NCBI RefSeq assembly: GCF_004965515.1
Contig: NZ_SSHH01000002.1
Location: forward strand, 206,840 to 270,839
Reading direction: 5' to 3'
Length of the DNA: 64,000 nucleotides
Origin: Alteraurantiacibacter aquimixticola
GTDB lineage: Bacteria > Pseudomonadota > Alphaproteobacteria > Sphingomonadales > Sphingomonadaceae
In this document: piece by piece, positions 1 to 9,293 of the stretch
How positions within the stretch are numbered: position 1 is the first letter of the stretch
Layout of the letters: each line of letters opens with the position of its first letter
Notes under the pieces: model-generated
Told to the model about the DNA's origin: nothing
What the model saw: the letters and a program-made list of their open reading frames with translations, nothing else
Databases searched by the model: none
Program-made: the position numbers and the translations under genes

Positions 1-370
1 CAAAGCGATCCGAGGTGGAGACCGCCCATTCCTCGAAGGTGAGCAGATTGTTGCCATCGGTATCGAGGCGGCGGAATGCATCGGTGCGGCTTGACAACAT
101 TTCGTTGCGGGTGATGCGCCGGTCGCGATTGCGGTCATAGCGGTAGAAGCGCCGCTCCTCGCGCGTCAGTTCCGTGCTTTCGGGCGGGGCCGGACCCTCG
201 AGGCCGGCGATGTCGGCAAAGGGCAGCTCCTCGGGATCGACCTCCTCTTCCTCGACGACCGGCTCGGGCGGCGGCGCGCCCTCTTCCACTGCCGCGCGTC
301 CCTGCAGCCAGAACAGGCCCAGCCCGCCCAGCGCGAGCGCCAGAATTGCTCCCAGCAGTATGCGGTTCAT
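1..370 (-). CDS. EF-hand domain membrane-anchored protein (partial, C-terminus beyond window)
   Basis: The protein starts at an ATG at 368-370 and runs off the left edge of the window, so only about 123 residues are visible. An N-terminal hydrophobic segment (about residues 3-22, rich in Leu, Ala and Gly) looks like a membrane anchor or uncleaved signal. It is followed by an acidic, proline-rich linker. Two EF-hand loops are then readable: one with the pattern DRNRDRRITRNE near residues 80-91 and one with DTDGNNLLTFEE near residues 105-116. Both keep the acidic or Asn ligands at loop positions 1, 3, 5 and 12, so calcium binding outside the cytoplasm is plausible (inference). The specific function is unknown. 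Confidence 0.8.
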   Translation of the reverse strand, partial: MNRILLGAILALALGGLGLFWLQGRAAVEEGAPPPEPVVEEEEVDPEELPFADIAGLEGPAPPESTELTREERRFYRYDRNRDRRITRNEMLSSRTDAFRRLDTDGNNLLTFEEWAVSTSDRF

Positions 371-395
371 TGCGACCCCTTTCGTGTCGCCATAT

Positions 396-1043
396 CTAGC
401 GCCCAGTGAGGCCGATCCGCAAGGCCAAGAGACCGGCCGCCGGTCCATCGAGCACCTCGCGGCTGCCTTTCTCCAGCGCCCGCAGCGTCAGGCGATGCAG
501 CACCGCCAGCGAACGCAGCTTGCGCGGCAGGGGTTGGGTGGTTGCTTGCGCCTCTCCGGGGTAGTCCAAAGCCATGCGCTGCACGCGGTCGCGCTCCTCC
601 CCTTCGCCCAGATTGATCGCCAGATCGGCCAGCGCCCATTGCCCCGCTGCCCGCGACACCTCCGCGCCATCGGCCAGCTGACTCCATACCAGCACCCGGC
701 CCTTGGCAAACTCGTGCAGTCCTGCGGGGGAAAGCTCCTCGGCCAGCAGGACTTCCCAGCCATCGACCAGCGGGCCGAGACTGGCTGGCGCAAAGGGCAA
801 GCTGGATAGCCGCGCGAGCAAGGGTTCCCCCTGCGGCCAGCTCTCCGGGTTCTCGCCCAGCCGATCGCGCCACCAGGCCAGCTTGATCTGCGCGATCATC
901 GCTTCCCCGCGCTGCTGCAGGATGGAGGCCAGCCGGTTGTCCAGCAACAGCAGCGTGAGGATGGTTTCGCGCGCGGAAACGGGCGCATAGGTAAGCGCCA
1001 GGCGTTGAACCAGCGGCAACATTTCGGCAGACAAGCGGGACAT
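396..1043 (-). CDS. Squalene/phytoene synthase family-like protein
   Basis: This protein of about 215 residues carries the stretch IAQIKLAWWRDRLGE, typical of the short squalene/phytoene-synthase-like proteins of alphaproteobacteria, which are related to the complex I assembly factor NDUFAF6. The aspartate-rich prenyl-diphosphate motifs of true phytoene synthase are not evident, so a catalytic carotenoid role is doubtful. The frame stays open to a GTG at 1121, but neither start has a good ribosome binding site. The ATG at 1043 was chosen because homology-like sequence begins soon after it. It is divergent from the Tad-like genes and ends 26 bp from the EF-hand gene. The exact role is not assignable. 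Confidence 0.7.
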   Translation of the reverse strand: MSRLSAEMLPLVQRLALTYAPVSARETILTLLLLDNRLASILQQRGEAMIAQIKLAWWRDRLGENPESWPQGEPLLARLSSLPFAPASLGPLVDGWEVLLAEELSPAGLHEFAKGRVLVWSQLADGAEVSRAAGQWALADLAINLGEGEERDRVQRMALDYPGEAQATTQPLPRKLRSLAVLHRLTLRALEKGSREVLDGPAAGLLALRIGLTGR

Positions 1044-1195
1044 CACCCGCGCGCCATCGCCTTGACCGGTGGGCTGCGTCAAGCCTGTGATCGCAGTGAC
1101 GGGCTGCTGGCCGGCATCCACTAGTAAAAAGTGTAACCAAATTAACCACTCTCGTTGGTCATGCTCTTACACCTGCCATCCTAGGGCGAGGCATC

Positions 1196-3091
1196 ATGGC
1201 CGGTGTCGCACCCTCAATACCAGCCCAAGCGTCGCGCTTCATGAGCCGCCTTGCCCGCGATACGCGCGGCAATGTGATCATGATCGTCGCGGGTTCGGTT
1301 TTCCCCCTGCTCGCCCTCATCGGCAGCGGGATCGACATGGGGCGTGCCTATCTGGCGGAAACGCGCCTGCAGCAGGCATGCGACGCAGGGACGCTGGCCG
1401 CGCGCAAGCGGCTGGGAACGCAAGTCGCGGTGACCGACACGGTTCCCGCCGAAGTGGCCGATACCGGACAGCGCTTCTTCAACATCAATTTCCGCGACAA
1501 CGCCTATGGCAGCGAGAACCGCCGCTTTGCCATGGTGCTGGAACAGGACCATGCCATTTCGGCCACGGCATCGGCGGATTTGCCCACCACCATCATGGGG
1601 GCTTTCGGCGTCGACAGCATCCAGCTCGCAGTCAGCTGCGAAGCGCAGATCGACATGCCCAACACCGATGTGATGATGGTGCTCGACACCACCGGCTCGA
1701 TGCTGATGACCAATCTCGGCGACACGCGGCCGAGGATCGACGCCCTGCGCGATACCGTGGTGAGCTTCCACACGCAGATGGAAGCGAGCAAGGCCCCCGG
1801 TACCCGCATCCGCTATGGCTTCCTGCCCTATTCGACCAATGTGAATGTCGGCCACCTGCTGCAGGGTGACTGGCTGGTAGACGAATGGAGCTACAACTAT
1901 CGCGTGGCCGCGCCCACCGGAAAGACGGAAACGGTGCCGGTCTATGAGACCAACTGGGTCCATGTCGGCGGCACGCGCGTGTCCGGCACGTCATATTACG
2001 ACGCCAGTTGCCCGGGCGGCGACAAGACGTGGGAAGATCTGGGAACAGCCACCAATGGCGACTGGGAAATCCGCACTTCGCGCGAAAATGGTAGCGCTTA
2101 CAGTTGCCGCGAAGTCGATTCCGATACGGTCGAAGTGACGCCGATCGTTTACACCGATTACGTCGTAGAGCGGCATCAGCGGCAGACGGGCACCGAAAAG
2201 CGCAAGCTGGACCGGTGGCGCTATCATTCCTTCGTCACCGACCTGTCCTTCCTCGACAGCTCCAATTCAACGCAAGTGCCTATGGGCGGGGTCGCCAGCG
2301 CGCCTACCAATGTGACCGTGCGCTATCGCGGCTGCGTGGAAGAGCGCTCGACCTACGAGATTACCAATTACGATGCGGTCGACCTCGATCGCGCGCTCGA
2401 CCTCGATCTCGACCTGGCGCCGGATCCCGACGATCCGGACACGCAATGGCGCCCGATGCTGAACGAGTTGAGCTATGTGCGCGAAATCCGCACCAATGGC
2501 CGCGGCCAGTTCACGCCCGGCGCGGTGGTGAGTGACGCGCCTTTCATCAATGCCTGGTGGTGGGGCTTCGGCCCATGCCCTTCCCCTGCCCAGCCGCTTG
2601 CCGAACTGACCACCAGCCAGGTGCAGGCCTATGTCGACGATCTGGACGTGCAGGGTAGCACCTATCACGATATCGGCATGATCTGGGGCGGCCGCCTGCT
2701 TTCGCCAACCGGCCTCTTCTCTGCCACCAACGCCAATATCGGCGGGCGTGCGACACAGCGCCACATGATCTACCTGACCGACGGGCAGACTGCGCCGCTC
2801 GACATTTCCTACGGCGCTTATGGTATCGAGCCACTCGATCGCCGCCGCTGGCGCCCGCAATCGCAGATGTCGCTGACCGAAACGGTCGAAGAGCGCTTCT
2901 CCTTCGCCTGCGCGGAAGTGAAGAAGCGCAATATTCAGGTCTGGGTGATCAGCTTCGGCACGGAGGCCAACCCGGCGATGGAGAAATGCGCGGGCACGAG
3001 CCGCTACTTCGTCGCCGACGATGCTGTGCAGCTGGAAGCCACCTTCAGCGAAATCGCCGGGCGTATGGGCGAACTGAGGATCGTGAATTGA
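1196..3091 (+). CDS. TadG-like secreted protein with von Willebrand factor A domain
   Basis: This 631-residue protein begins with a TadE/TadG-type N-terminus: a DTRGN motif (about residue 22), then a hydrophobic segment with GSGIDMGRAY, the usual pseudopilin-like export and anchor region. A VWA domain starts near residue 158 with a MIDAS-like DTTGSM motif. It is interrupted by a long insertion and resumes with MIYLTDGQTAP and VISFGTEA near the C-terminus. Such proteins are encoded with Flp/Tad pili and are thought to act outside the inner membrane in adhesion. The next gene overlaps its stop codon (TTGA), so it is the first gene of a coupled trio. No tadA, tadB, tadC or secretin gene lies in the window. 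An alternative start is the ATG at 1241. Confidence 0.85.
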   Translation: MAGVAPSIPAQASRFMSRLARDTRGNVIMIVAGSVFPLLALIGSGIDMGRAYLAETRLQQACDAGTLAARKRLGTQVAVTDTVPAEVADTGQRFFNINFRDNAYGSENRRFAMVLEQDHAISATASADLPTTIMGAFGVDSIQLAVSCEAQIDMPNTDVMMVLDTTGSMLMTNLGDTRPRIDALRDTVVSFHTQMEASKAPGTRIRYGFLPYSTNVNVGHLLQGDWLVDEWSYNYRVAAPTGKTETVPVYETNWVHVGGTRVSGTSYYDASCPGGDKTWEDLGTATNGDWEIRTSRENGSAYSCREVDSDTVEVTPIVYTDYVVERHQRQTGTEKRKLDRWRYHSFVTDLSFLDSSNSTQVPMGGVASAPTNVTVRYRGCVEERSTYEITNYDAVDLDRALDLDLDLAPDPDDPDTQWRPMLNELSYVREIRTNGRGQFTPGAVVSDAPFINAWWWGFGPCPSPAQPLAELTTSQVQAYVDDLDVQGSTYHDIGMIWGGRLLSPTGLFSATNANIGGRATQRHMIYLTDGQTAPLDISYGAYGIEPLDRRRWRPQSQMSLTETVEERFSFACAEVKKRNIQVWVISFGTEANPAMEKCAGTSRYFVADDAVQLEATFSEIAGRMGELRIVN

Positions 3092-3696
3092 CCCGCCGGT
3101 TCCGGCATGCCCGCTTGCCCGCGGCATTGTCGGGCGATGAACGCGGCGCGACCATGGTGGAATTCGCCATGGTCGCCCCGGTGCTGATCATGGCGCTGCT
3201 CGGCCTGTTCGACATGTCCTACAACATCTACGCCGCATCGATGGTCGAAGGCGCGATTCACAAGGCCGCGCGCGATTCCACCATCGAGGGTTCCGACCTG
3301 GCACAGGCGCAGATCGACGGGCGGGTGACGGATGCGGTGCGGGCCGTGGTCCCCTCGGCCGAACTGAGCTTCGACCGGCGCGCCTATAGCGATTTCCAGG
3401 ATGTCGGCGAGGCGGAAGACTTCACCGATTCCAATCAGGATGGGGTGTGCAATGATGGCGAGCCTTTCGAGGACGCCAATGGCAACAAGATATGGGACCT
3501 CGATCGCGGAACCGGCGGCTTTGGCGGCGCGCGCGATGCGGTGCTCTACACTGTCTCGGTCACCTACAAGCGGCAGTTCCCCCTGCACACTTTCACCGGA
3601 TTGCCCGACGAGGTGACGACCACGGCGCGCACGCTATTGCGCAACCAGCCCTATGCCATGCAGCAGACCGACGCCTCGGTGGAGTTCTGCAAGTGA
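3088..3696 (+). CDS. TadE-family pseudopilin-like protein
   Basis: The protein has 202 residues from a TTG start that overlaps the stop of the VWA gene (TTGA at 3088-3091). The motif GDERGATMVEFAMVAPVLIM near residues 16-35 is the classic TadE signature: a short basic leader, a conserved Glu, then a hydrophobic helix. The middle part contains an acidic segment (about residues 110-135, including SNQDGVCNDGEPFEDANGNK) resembling a calcium-binding loop. The family comprises minor pseudopilins of the Flp/Tad apparatus, and export across the inner membrane is expected. The TTG was chosen because it restores the expected spacing before the TadE motif; the upstream ATG would overlap the previous gene by more than 100 bp. 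Confidence 0.85.
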   Translation: MTRRFRHARLPAALSGDERGATMVEFAMVAPVLIMALLGLFDMSYNIYAASMVEGAIHKAARDSTIEGSDLAQAQIDGRVTDAVRAVVPSAELSFDRRAYSDFQDVGEAEDFTDSNQDGVCNDGEPFEDANGNKIWDLDRGTGGFGGARDAVLYTVSVTYKRQFPLHTFTGLPDEVTTTARTLLRNQPYAMQQTDASVEFCK

Positions 3697-4397
3697 TCGC
3701 GGCGCTGGGACGGGAAATGCGGTGCCTTTTGCGCGACCGCACGGCGCTGGCAGCGACCGAATTCGCGCTGACCTTTCCCGTGCTGCTGAGCATGGGGCTG
3801 ATGGGGCTGGAGCTGGCCAATCGCGCCATCGTGCAGATGCGCATCCACCAGTTGGCGGTGCATGTCGCCGACAACGCCTCGCGCATCGGTGACCAGTCCA
3901 TGCTGGAAAACCGGCGCATCTACGAATCCGATTTCGAGGACCTGTTTCACGGAGCCGAACTGCAGATCGGCCACCACCTCGACCTGTTCGGACGCGGGCG
4001 CGTGGTTGTCAGCAGCCTGGAAGTGCTGCCGGGGACCGAGGGCGACCAGTATATCCACTGGCAGCGTTGCATGGGGACCAAGCAATACACTCCGCGCTTT
4101 GGCGAGGAAGGCGATGGCCGCGAAACCGAGTTTCCCGGCATGGGCCCTGCCGGAGAGGAAGTGATCGCCTTTGCCAATGAAGCGGTGATGTTCGTCGAGA
4201 TCGCCTATGACTACGATCCGCTGATCGGCAATCCTTTCGGCATGCCGACCACGATCGCCGGATATTCCAGCTTCACCGTGCGCGACGATCGCGACCTGTC
4301 GCAAATCTACCAGCGCGATCCGGGCCATCCGGATAGCGCGGCCGATTGCGATACCTATTCGACGCTCGACGGTGCGGGCACCACGCCCGGCGGGTAA
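3693..4397 (+). CDS. TadE/TadG-like pilus assembly protein
   Basis: This is the third member of the coupled trio. It is 234 residues long from a GTG start that overlaps the stop of the preceding gene (GTGA at 3693-3696). The N-terminus has the TadE pattern ALAATEFALTFPVLLSMG, with the conserved Glu preceding a hydrophobic helix near residues 18-38. The remainder is a mostly polar extracytoplasmic domain with an aromatic, acidic C-terminal half. It is probably exported with the two preceding proteins. The gene ends 20 bp before the converging pdhB. Assignment to a particular Tad subunit is not possible from sequence alone. Confidence 0.75.
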   Translation: MIAALGREMRCLLRDRTALAATEFALTFPVLLSMGLMGLELANRAIVQMRIHQLAVHVADNASRIGDQSMLENRRIYESDFEDLFHGAELQIGHHLDLFGRGRVVVSSLEVLPGTEGDQYIHWQRCMGTKQYTPRFGEEGDGRETEFPGMGPAGEEVIAFANEAVMFVEIAYDYDPLIGNPFGMPTTIAGYSSFTVRDDRDLSQIYQRDPGHPDSAADCDTYSTLDGAGTTPGG

Positions 4398-4417
4398 CAC
4401 CCCGCCGGTTCGCAGCC

Positions 4418-5791
4418 TCAGCCCTTGTAGCAGACCTTCTTCGCAGCCTCGACGATGCGCGGCGTATCGATCAGCGCGAGCTTCTCGAGATTGGCGGCAT
4501 AGGGCAGCGGCACGTCTTCGTTGCAGACGCGCAGGACCGGGGCATCGAGATGATCGAAGCCCTCCTCCATGCAGACCGAGATCACTTCGGATGCGATCGA
4601 GCAGGTCGGCCAGCCCTCTTCCGCCACGATCAGGCGATTGGTCTTGGCGAGGCTTTCCAGGATCGTCTGCGTGTCGAGCGGGCGCAGCGTGCGCAGGTCG
4701 ATCACCTCTGCATCGATGCCTTCGGAAGCGAGCTGTTCCGCCGCTTCCAGCGCGAATTTCACGCCGATGGAATAGGAGACGATGGTGACGTCCGACCCTT
4801 CGCGCATGATCCGCGCCTTGCCGATGGGCAGCACGTGGTCGTCCAGCTGGGCGACTTCGAAGCTGTTGCCATAGACCAGCTCGTTCTCGAGGAAGACCAC
4901 CGGATCCTCGCAACGGATCGCGGCCTTCATCAGGCCCTTGGCGTCCGACGCGTCATAGGGCGCGATCACGATCAGGCCGGGGACGCTGGCATACCACGGG
5001 CCGTAATTCTGGCTATGCTGCGCACCGACGCGACTGGCTGCGCCATTGGGGCCGCGGAACACGATCGGGCAGCGCATCTGGCCGCCCGACATGTAATTGG
5101 TCTTGGCCGCCGAATTGATGATGTGGTCGATCGCCTGCATGGCGAAGTTGAAGGTCATGAATTCAACGATCGGACGCAGGCCGCCCATGGCAGCCCCCGT
5201 GCCGATGCCGGCAAAGCCATATTCGGTGATCGGGGTGTCGATAACGCGCTTGGGCCCGAACTCTTCCAGCAGGCCCTGGGTCACCTTGTAGGCACCCTGG
5301 TACTCGGCCACTTCCTCGCCCATCACGAAGACGCGCGGATCGAGGCGCATTTCCTCGGCCATGGCATCGCGCAGTGCCTCACGAACGGTGAGCTGCGCCA
5401 TGTTGGTACCCGCCGGGATCGCAGGATCGGCGGGGCGAGGTTTGGCAGCGGGCTTTTCGGGCGCGCTAGAGGCCTGTTCGGCCGGCGCAGGGGCCTCTTC
5501 GGCTGCCGTCGGTGCAGGAGCTGCGGATGCGGCAGCGGAGATATCCTCGCCCTCGCCCGCCAGCACGGCGATCACCGTGCCGACCTGCACATTCTCGGAT
5601 CCTTCCGGCACCAGGATCTTGCCGACTACGCCTTCATCGATGGACTCGAATTCCATCGTGGCCTTGTCGGTCTCGATCTCGGCCAGCACATCACCGGCGG
5701 AGACTTCGTCGCCTTCCTTCACCAGCCACTTGGCCAGCGTTCCTTCCTCCATGGTGGGAGAAAGGGCGGGCATTTTCAGTTCGATAGCCAT
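4418..5791 (-). CDS. pdhB: Pyruvate dehydrogenase E1 component, beta subunit (with N-terminal lipoyl domain)
   Basis: This 457-residue beta subunit of the E1 component oxidatively decarboxylates pyruvate together with PdhA. Residues 1-80 form a biotinyl/lipoyl domain with the lysine site [10 protein letters not shown] (Lys43), followed by an Ala/Pro-rich linker and the transketolase-like beta domain beginning near [11 protein letters not shown]. Fusion of a lipoyl domain to E1-beta is a known alphaproteobacterial arrangement. The start ATG at 5791 begins [17 protein letters not shown], the usual lipoyl-domain N-terminus; a longer in-frame extension upstream would run into pdhA. It lies 1 bp after pdhA, forming an ftsB-pdhA-pdhB cluster. 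The E2 and E3 genes are not in the window. Confidence 0.97.
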   Translation of the reverse strand: MAIELKMPALSPTMEEGTLAKWLVKEGDEVSAGDVLAEIETDKATMEFESIDEGVVGKILVPEGSENVQVGTVIAVLAGEGEDISAAASAAPAPTAAEEAPAPAEQASSAPEKPAAKPRPADPAIPAGTNMAQLTVREALRDAMAEEMRLDPRVFVMGEEVAEYQGAYKVTQGLLEEFGPKRVIDTPITEYGFAGIGTGAAMGGLRPIVEFMTFNFAMQAIDHIINSAAKTNYMSGGQMRCPIVFRGPNGAASRVGAQHSQNYGPWYASVPGLIVIAPYDASDAKGLMKAAIRCEDPVVFLENELVYGNSFEVAQLDDHVLPIGKARIMREGSDVTIVSYSIGVKFALEAAEQLASEGIDAEVIDLRTLRPLDTQTILESLAKTNRLIVAEEGWPTCSIASEVISVCMEEGFDHLDAPVLRVCNEDVPLPYAANLEKLALIDTPRIVEAAKKVCYKG

Positions 5792-5792
5792 C

Positions 5793-6959
5793 TCAGTAAT
5801 CTCCCACCAGCACATCGGTGTAGAGTTCTGACGGCTCCGGCTCCGGCGAGGTTTCGGCAAAATCGGCTGCTTCGGCCACCTTCGCCCGGATGGTCTTCTC
5901 GATCTCTTTCAATTCATCCTCATTCACGCCCAGTTTGAGAAGCTCGGCCTTGGCCAGCTCGATCGGGTCGCTCTTTTCACGCACGCCCTGCACTTCCTCG
6001 CGCGTGCGGTATTTCGCCGGGTCGGACATGGAATGGCCGCGATAGCGATAGGTGTTGAGCTCCATCAGCACGGGGCCATTGCCGCCGCGCACATGCTCAA
6101 CAGCCACCTTGGCTGCCTGATGCACTTCCAGCACGTCCATGCCGTTCACATCCATGCCGGGAATGCGGAAAGCGGTACCGCGACGGTAGAATTCGGTTTC
6201 TGCCGATGAGCGGGCGACTGCGGTGCCCATCGCATACTGGTTGTTCTCGACCACGAAGACCACCGGCAGGTTCCACAAAGCGGCCATGTTGAAGGTCTCG
6301 TAAACCTGGCCCTGGTTCGCCGCACCGTCGCCGAAATAGGCCATGCAGAGGCCGCCATCCTCATTGTATTTGTGCGCGAAGGCGAGACCCGCGCCGAGCG
6401 GCACCTGCGCGCCGACAATGCCGTGGCCGCCGTAAAAGGCATGTTCGGTGCTGAACATGTGCATGGAGCCGCCCTTGCCGCGGCTGATGCCAGCCTCGCG
6501 GCCGGTCAGCTCGGCCATGATGACCTTGGGATCGATGCCGTATGCGAGCATGTGGCCATGGTCGCGATAGCCGGTGATAACGCTGTCCTTGCCTTCATCC
6601 AGAGCGCTCTGCAGGCCCACCGCGACGGCTTCCTGGCCGATATAGAGATGGCAGAAACCGCCGATCAGGCCGAGGCCATAGAGCTGGCCGGCCTTTTCCT
6701 CGAACCGGCGGATAAGCAGCATCTTTTCGTAGAAAGTGAGCAGCTCGTCCTTGCTGGCCTTGAACCGCTTGTTCGTTTCGAACGCGTCCTGCAGGCTGCG
6801 GAGCGCGAAATTGTCATCCGATCCGTCTGATTTTGCTGCGGGTTTCTTCGCAGCTGCCTTCTTGGCGGAGGGTTTGCGGGCCGGCGCTTTCTTGGCAGCG
6901 GCGCGCTTAGCGGTGGACGATGGGGTCTTGGCCAAAACGCAATTATCCTGCTGACGCAT
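5793..6959 (-). CDS. pdhA: Pyruvate dehydrogenase E1 component, alpha subunit
   Basis: This 388-residue thiamine-diphosphate-dependent alpha subunit of pyruvate dehydrogenase shows the TPP/Mg motif, which begins [12 protein letters not shown] near residue 210 and ends with the conserved NN about 30 residues later. The phosphorylation-loop-like region [19 protein letters not shown] is also present. The N-terminal 45 residues are an unusual low-complexity Lys/Ala/Pro tail ([19 protein letters not shown]), absent from well-studied E1-alpha proteins but common in sphingomonads. The ATG at 6959 is used; a TTG at 6935 preceded by AGGA is an alternative start that removes eight residues. It is immediately upstream of pdhB. 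Confidence 0.96.
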   Translation of the reverse strand: MRQQDNCVLAKTPSSTAKRAAAKKAPARKPSAKKAAAKKPAAKSDGSDDNFALRSLQDAFETNKRFKASKDELLTFYEKMLLIRRFEEKAGQLYGLGLIGGFCHLYIGQEAVAVGLQSALDEGKDSVITGYRDHGHMLAYGIDPKVIMAELTGREAGISRGKGGSMHMFSTEHAFYGGHGIVGAQVPLGAGLAFAHKYNEDGGLCMAYFGDGAANQGQVYETFNMAALWNLPVVFVVENNQYAMGTAVARSSAETEFYRRGTAFRIPGMDVNGMDVLEVHQAAKVAVEHVRGGNGPVLMELNTYRYRGHSMSDPAKYRTREEVQGVREKSDPIELAKAELLKLGVNEDELKEIEKTIRAKVAEAADFAETSPEPEPSELYTDVLVGDY

Positions 6960-7069
6960 CAAGGGTGTGATGCAAATTCACAGCGGCTATAGGCACGTGA
7001 ATCGTGCGCTGGCAACGCCGAGAATCAGCTTTGAACCAAACTGGTTAGAAAAGTTTTGACCAGCAACCG

Positions 7070-7378
7070 TCAGCGCTGGTCGTCGAGTTCCACCACATAC
7101 TCGTCTCGATGGGCGACATTGAGGTTGTGGCGCAGCAATTCGCTGGCGAGGTCGGGATCGACATTGTCCGGATCGAGCAGCTCGACACGGTTGGCGAGTA
7201 CGGCACGCTCGTCCTGCAAGGCGGCAATACGCGCCGCACGCATTTCGAGCACCCCGCTCTGCTCGCTCCACGATAGCAAGCCGTACGGCCCTGCCAGCGC
7301 AAGCGTGCCCAGCAGCAGCAACCACGCCAAGGCGAAGTACTGGATGCGTTTGTCACGTGTGCTGACGGGAGCGTTCAT
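7070..7378 (-). CDS. ftsB: Septum formation initiator FtsB/DivIC family protein
   Basis: The protein has 102 residues with one transmembrane helix (about residues 14-32), then a heptad-like coiled-coil segment (about 38-65, EMRAARIAALQDERAVLANRVE), then a short C-terminal region. This is the FtsB/DivIC layout: a bitopic inner-membrane divisome protein that forms a complex with FtsL and FtsQ. The position upstream of pdhA on the same strand is conserved in alphaproteobacteria and supports the call. The C-terminal Asp-rich ending (VELDDQR) is variable in the family. FtsB proteins diverge strongly, so recognition rests on topology and context as much as sequence. Confidence 0.85.
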   Translation of the reverse strand: MNAPVSTRDKRIQYFALAWLLLLGTLALAGPYGLLSWSEQSGVLEMRAARIAALQDERAVLANRVELLDPDNVDPDLASELLRHNLNVAHRDEYVVELDDQR

Positions 7379-7516
7379 AAATTCACAGAATCACAAGTTT
7401 CACACCGATTCAAGCACTTTCCCGAGGGGTTGCGCCGAATTGCCCACTAACCGAGTCCGGCCGTGCATTCCACTGCCTCCTTGCCCTTGTCCGAGCATAA
7501 GGTTACATTTGAAACC

Positions 7517-8602
7517 ATGACCACTTCGACCATCAATCCCATGGGCCTCGACGGCTTCGAATTCCTCGAGTTCTGCGCGCCGGAAAAGGGCGTCCTTGAA
7601 TCAGCCTTCGAGCGGATGGGCTTTTCGCCAATCGCCCGGCACCGCTCCAAGGACGTCCAGCTGTGGCGGCAGGGGAACATCAACTTCATCGCCAATTACG
7701 AACCGAAAAGCCCGGCGGCCTATTTCGCGGCCGAGCACGGGCCTTCCGCTTGCGGCATGGCCTTCCGGGTGAAGAACGCGGCGAAAGCCTATGACCTCGC
7801 GCTCGAACGCGGCGCGGAGCCGGCAGAGGTGCCGACGGGGCCGATGGAACTGCGTCTGCCGGCCATTCGCGGGATCGGCGGATCGCTGATCTACCTGATC
7901 GACCGCCATGCCCATGGCCTCACCATCTACGACATCGACTTCATCTATGAGGCAGGCGCGGAGTTGCATCCGCCCGGTGCGGGCTTCACCGAGATCGATC
8001 ACCTCACGCACAACCTCTACAATGGCCGCATCGCCCATTGGGAGGATTTCTACAGCCGCATTTTCGATTTCCGCGAATTGCGGCAATTCGACGTGACCGG
8101 AGAATATTCGGGCCTCAACACCAAGGTGATGGTGGCGCCCGACGGCAAGATCCGCATTCCGCTCAACGAGGAAGGCGGCGCCGACGGCAAGGGGCAGATT
8201 GCCGAGTATTTGCGCGCTTATAATGGTGAGGGCATCCAGCATATCGCGCTGGCCAGCAATGACCTCTATTCCTCGCTCGACAAGCTGGCGAAACTCGACC
8301 TCGCCTTCGCCCCGCCTCCGCCCGACACTTATTACGAGCAGCTCGATACCCGCCTGCCCGGCCATGGAGAACCCGTGGCCGATCTGCGCAAGCGCGGGAT
8401 TCTGGTCGACGGGACGACCGGCGGCGGCGATCCGCGCTTGCTGATGCAGATCTTCAGCCGTCTGATGATCGGCCCGGTCTTCTTCGAATTCATCCAGCGC
8501 AAGGGTGACGAAGGTTTCGGCGAAGGCAATATCGAGGCGCTGTTCCGCTCGATCGAGGAAGACCAGCGCCAACGCGAGGTGCAGGCGGACTCTCAGGATT
8601 GA
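7517..8602 (+). CDS. hpd: 4-hydroxyphenylpyruvate dioxygenase
   Basis: The 361-residue Fe(II) dioxygenase converts 4-hydroxyphenylpyruvate to homogentisate in tyrosine and phenylalanine catabolism. The three iron ligands of the vicinal-oxygen-chelate fold are visible: His162 in TEIDHLTHN, His242 in [10 protein letters not shown] and Glu324 in FFEFIQRKG. Spacing matches characterised bacterial HPPDs. The end contains the gate helix-like segment [15 protein letters not shown]. The ATG at 7517 was chosen because it gives [16 protein letters not shown] at the start of domain 1, whereas an upstream in-frame start adds 18 residues unlike the family. No other homogentisate-pathway gene is adjacent, so it appears monocistronic. 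Confidence 0.97.
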   Translation: MTTSTINPMGLDGFEFLEFCAPEKGVLESAFERMGFSPIARHRSKDVQLWRQGNINFIANYEPKSPAAYFAAEHGPSACGMAFRVKNAAKAYDLALERGAEPAEVPTGPMELRLPAIRGIGGSLIYLIDRHAHGLTIYDIDFIYEAGAELHPPGAGFTEIDHLTHNLYNGRIAHWEDFYSRIFDFRELRQFDVTGEYSGLNTKVMVAPDGKIRIPLNEEGGADGKGQIAEYLRAYNGEGIQHIALASNDLYSSLDKLAKLDLAFAPPPPDTYYEQLDTRLPGHGEPVADLRKRGILVDGTTGGGDPRLLMQIFSRLMIGPVFFEFIQRKGDEGFGEGNIEALFRSIEEDQRQREVQADSQD

Positions 8603-8714
8603 ACCCCGGCGTACAGGCGACTAGGGGATATCTGCATTCACTGCGCCGCAAGGCTCTTGCGCGCAGGACCGTGCAGCGCCACTGTTGCGCGCAAGAGAGG
8701 GAGTTCTTCACGTC

Positions 8715-9260
8715 ATGATCGCGCATCGCGCCGCTCTGTTCCTGGCCGGGGCCGCTTCGCTGGCCGCCATTTCCACACCTGCATCGGCGCAGGTGGCCGA
8801 CGATGTGGTGCTCAATATCATGCGCGAATGCGCGCGTATCGATGATCCCAGCGCACGCCTCGCCTGCTATGACAACAACATCCGCACCGCCGGTGCTAAT
8901 CCGCGCACCATTCCCGGCGAAACCGTCGTCCAGGGCTCCGGCGCCGTGATGAGCGGACCGAACACCACCGGCCGCGCCGGCTTCGGTGCCGAAGACATTC
9001 GTGGACCTGAAAGGTTCGAATTGCGCGAAGGCGAATTGCAGGAACTGACCGCGCGCGTTGCCGATGTACGGCAGGTCGGCGTTGGTCGTTACGAGATCAC
9101 GCTTGAAGATGGCGCGGTCTGGCGGATCAGCGATTCCGTGCCGCAGACCTACAGCGTTCCGCGCCGTGGTGCCGAAGTGGAAATCAACCGCGCCTCGCTT
9201 GGCAGTTTCCTGCTGCGTTATCGCAACCAGCAGTCGGTTCGCGTCGAACGCGTGGACTAG
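8715..9260 (+). CDS. Exported hypothetical protein with CARIDDPSARLACYD motif
   Basis: The protein has 181 residues with a clear Sec signal peptide ending PASAQVAD near residue 26. The mature N-terminus contains CARIDDPSARLACYDNN, a two-cysteine motif seen in several families of exported alphaproteobacterial proteins. The C-terminal half (about 110-180) looks like a small beta-rich domain (EITLEDGAVWRISDSVPQT, then VEINRASLGSFLLRYRNQQSVRVERV). A purine-rich ribosome binding site (AGAGAGGGAG) precedes the ATG at 8715. It stands alone between hpd and the converging MarR-like gene. I cannot assign a function; the two cysteines might form a disulfide (inference). Confidence 0.75.
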   Translation: MIAHRAALFLAGAASLAAISTPASAQVADDVVLNIMRECARIDDPSARLACYDNNIRTAGANPRTIPGETVVQGSGAVMSGPNTTGRAGFGAEDIRGPERFELREGELQELTARVADVRQVGVGRYEITLEDGAVWRISDSVPQTYSVPRRGAEVEINRASLGSFLLRYRNQQSVRVERVD

Positions 9261-9293
9261 CGTGGTTGCTCCGTGCGGAGCGGCACCGAATTC

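Noticed and set aside
396-1043. Phytoene synthase for carotenoid production
   Set aside because: The protein is too short and lacks both aspartate-rich catalytic motifs; no other crt gene is adjacent.
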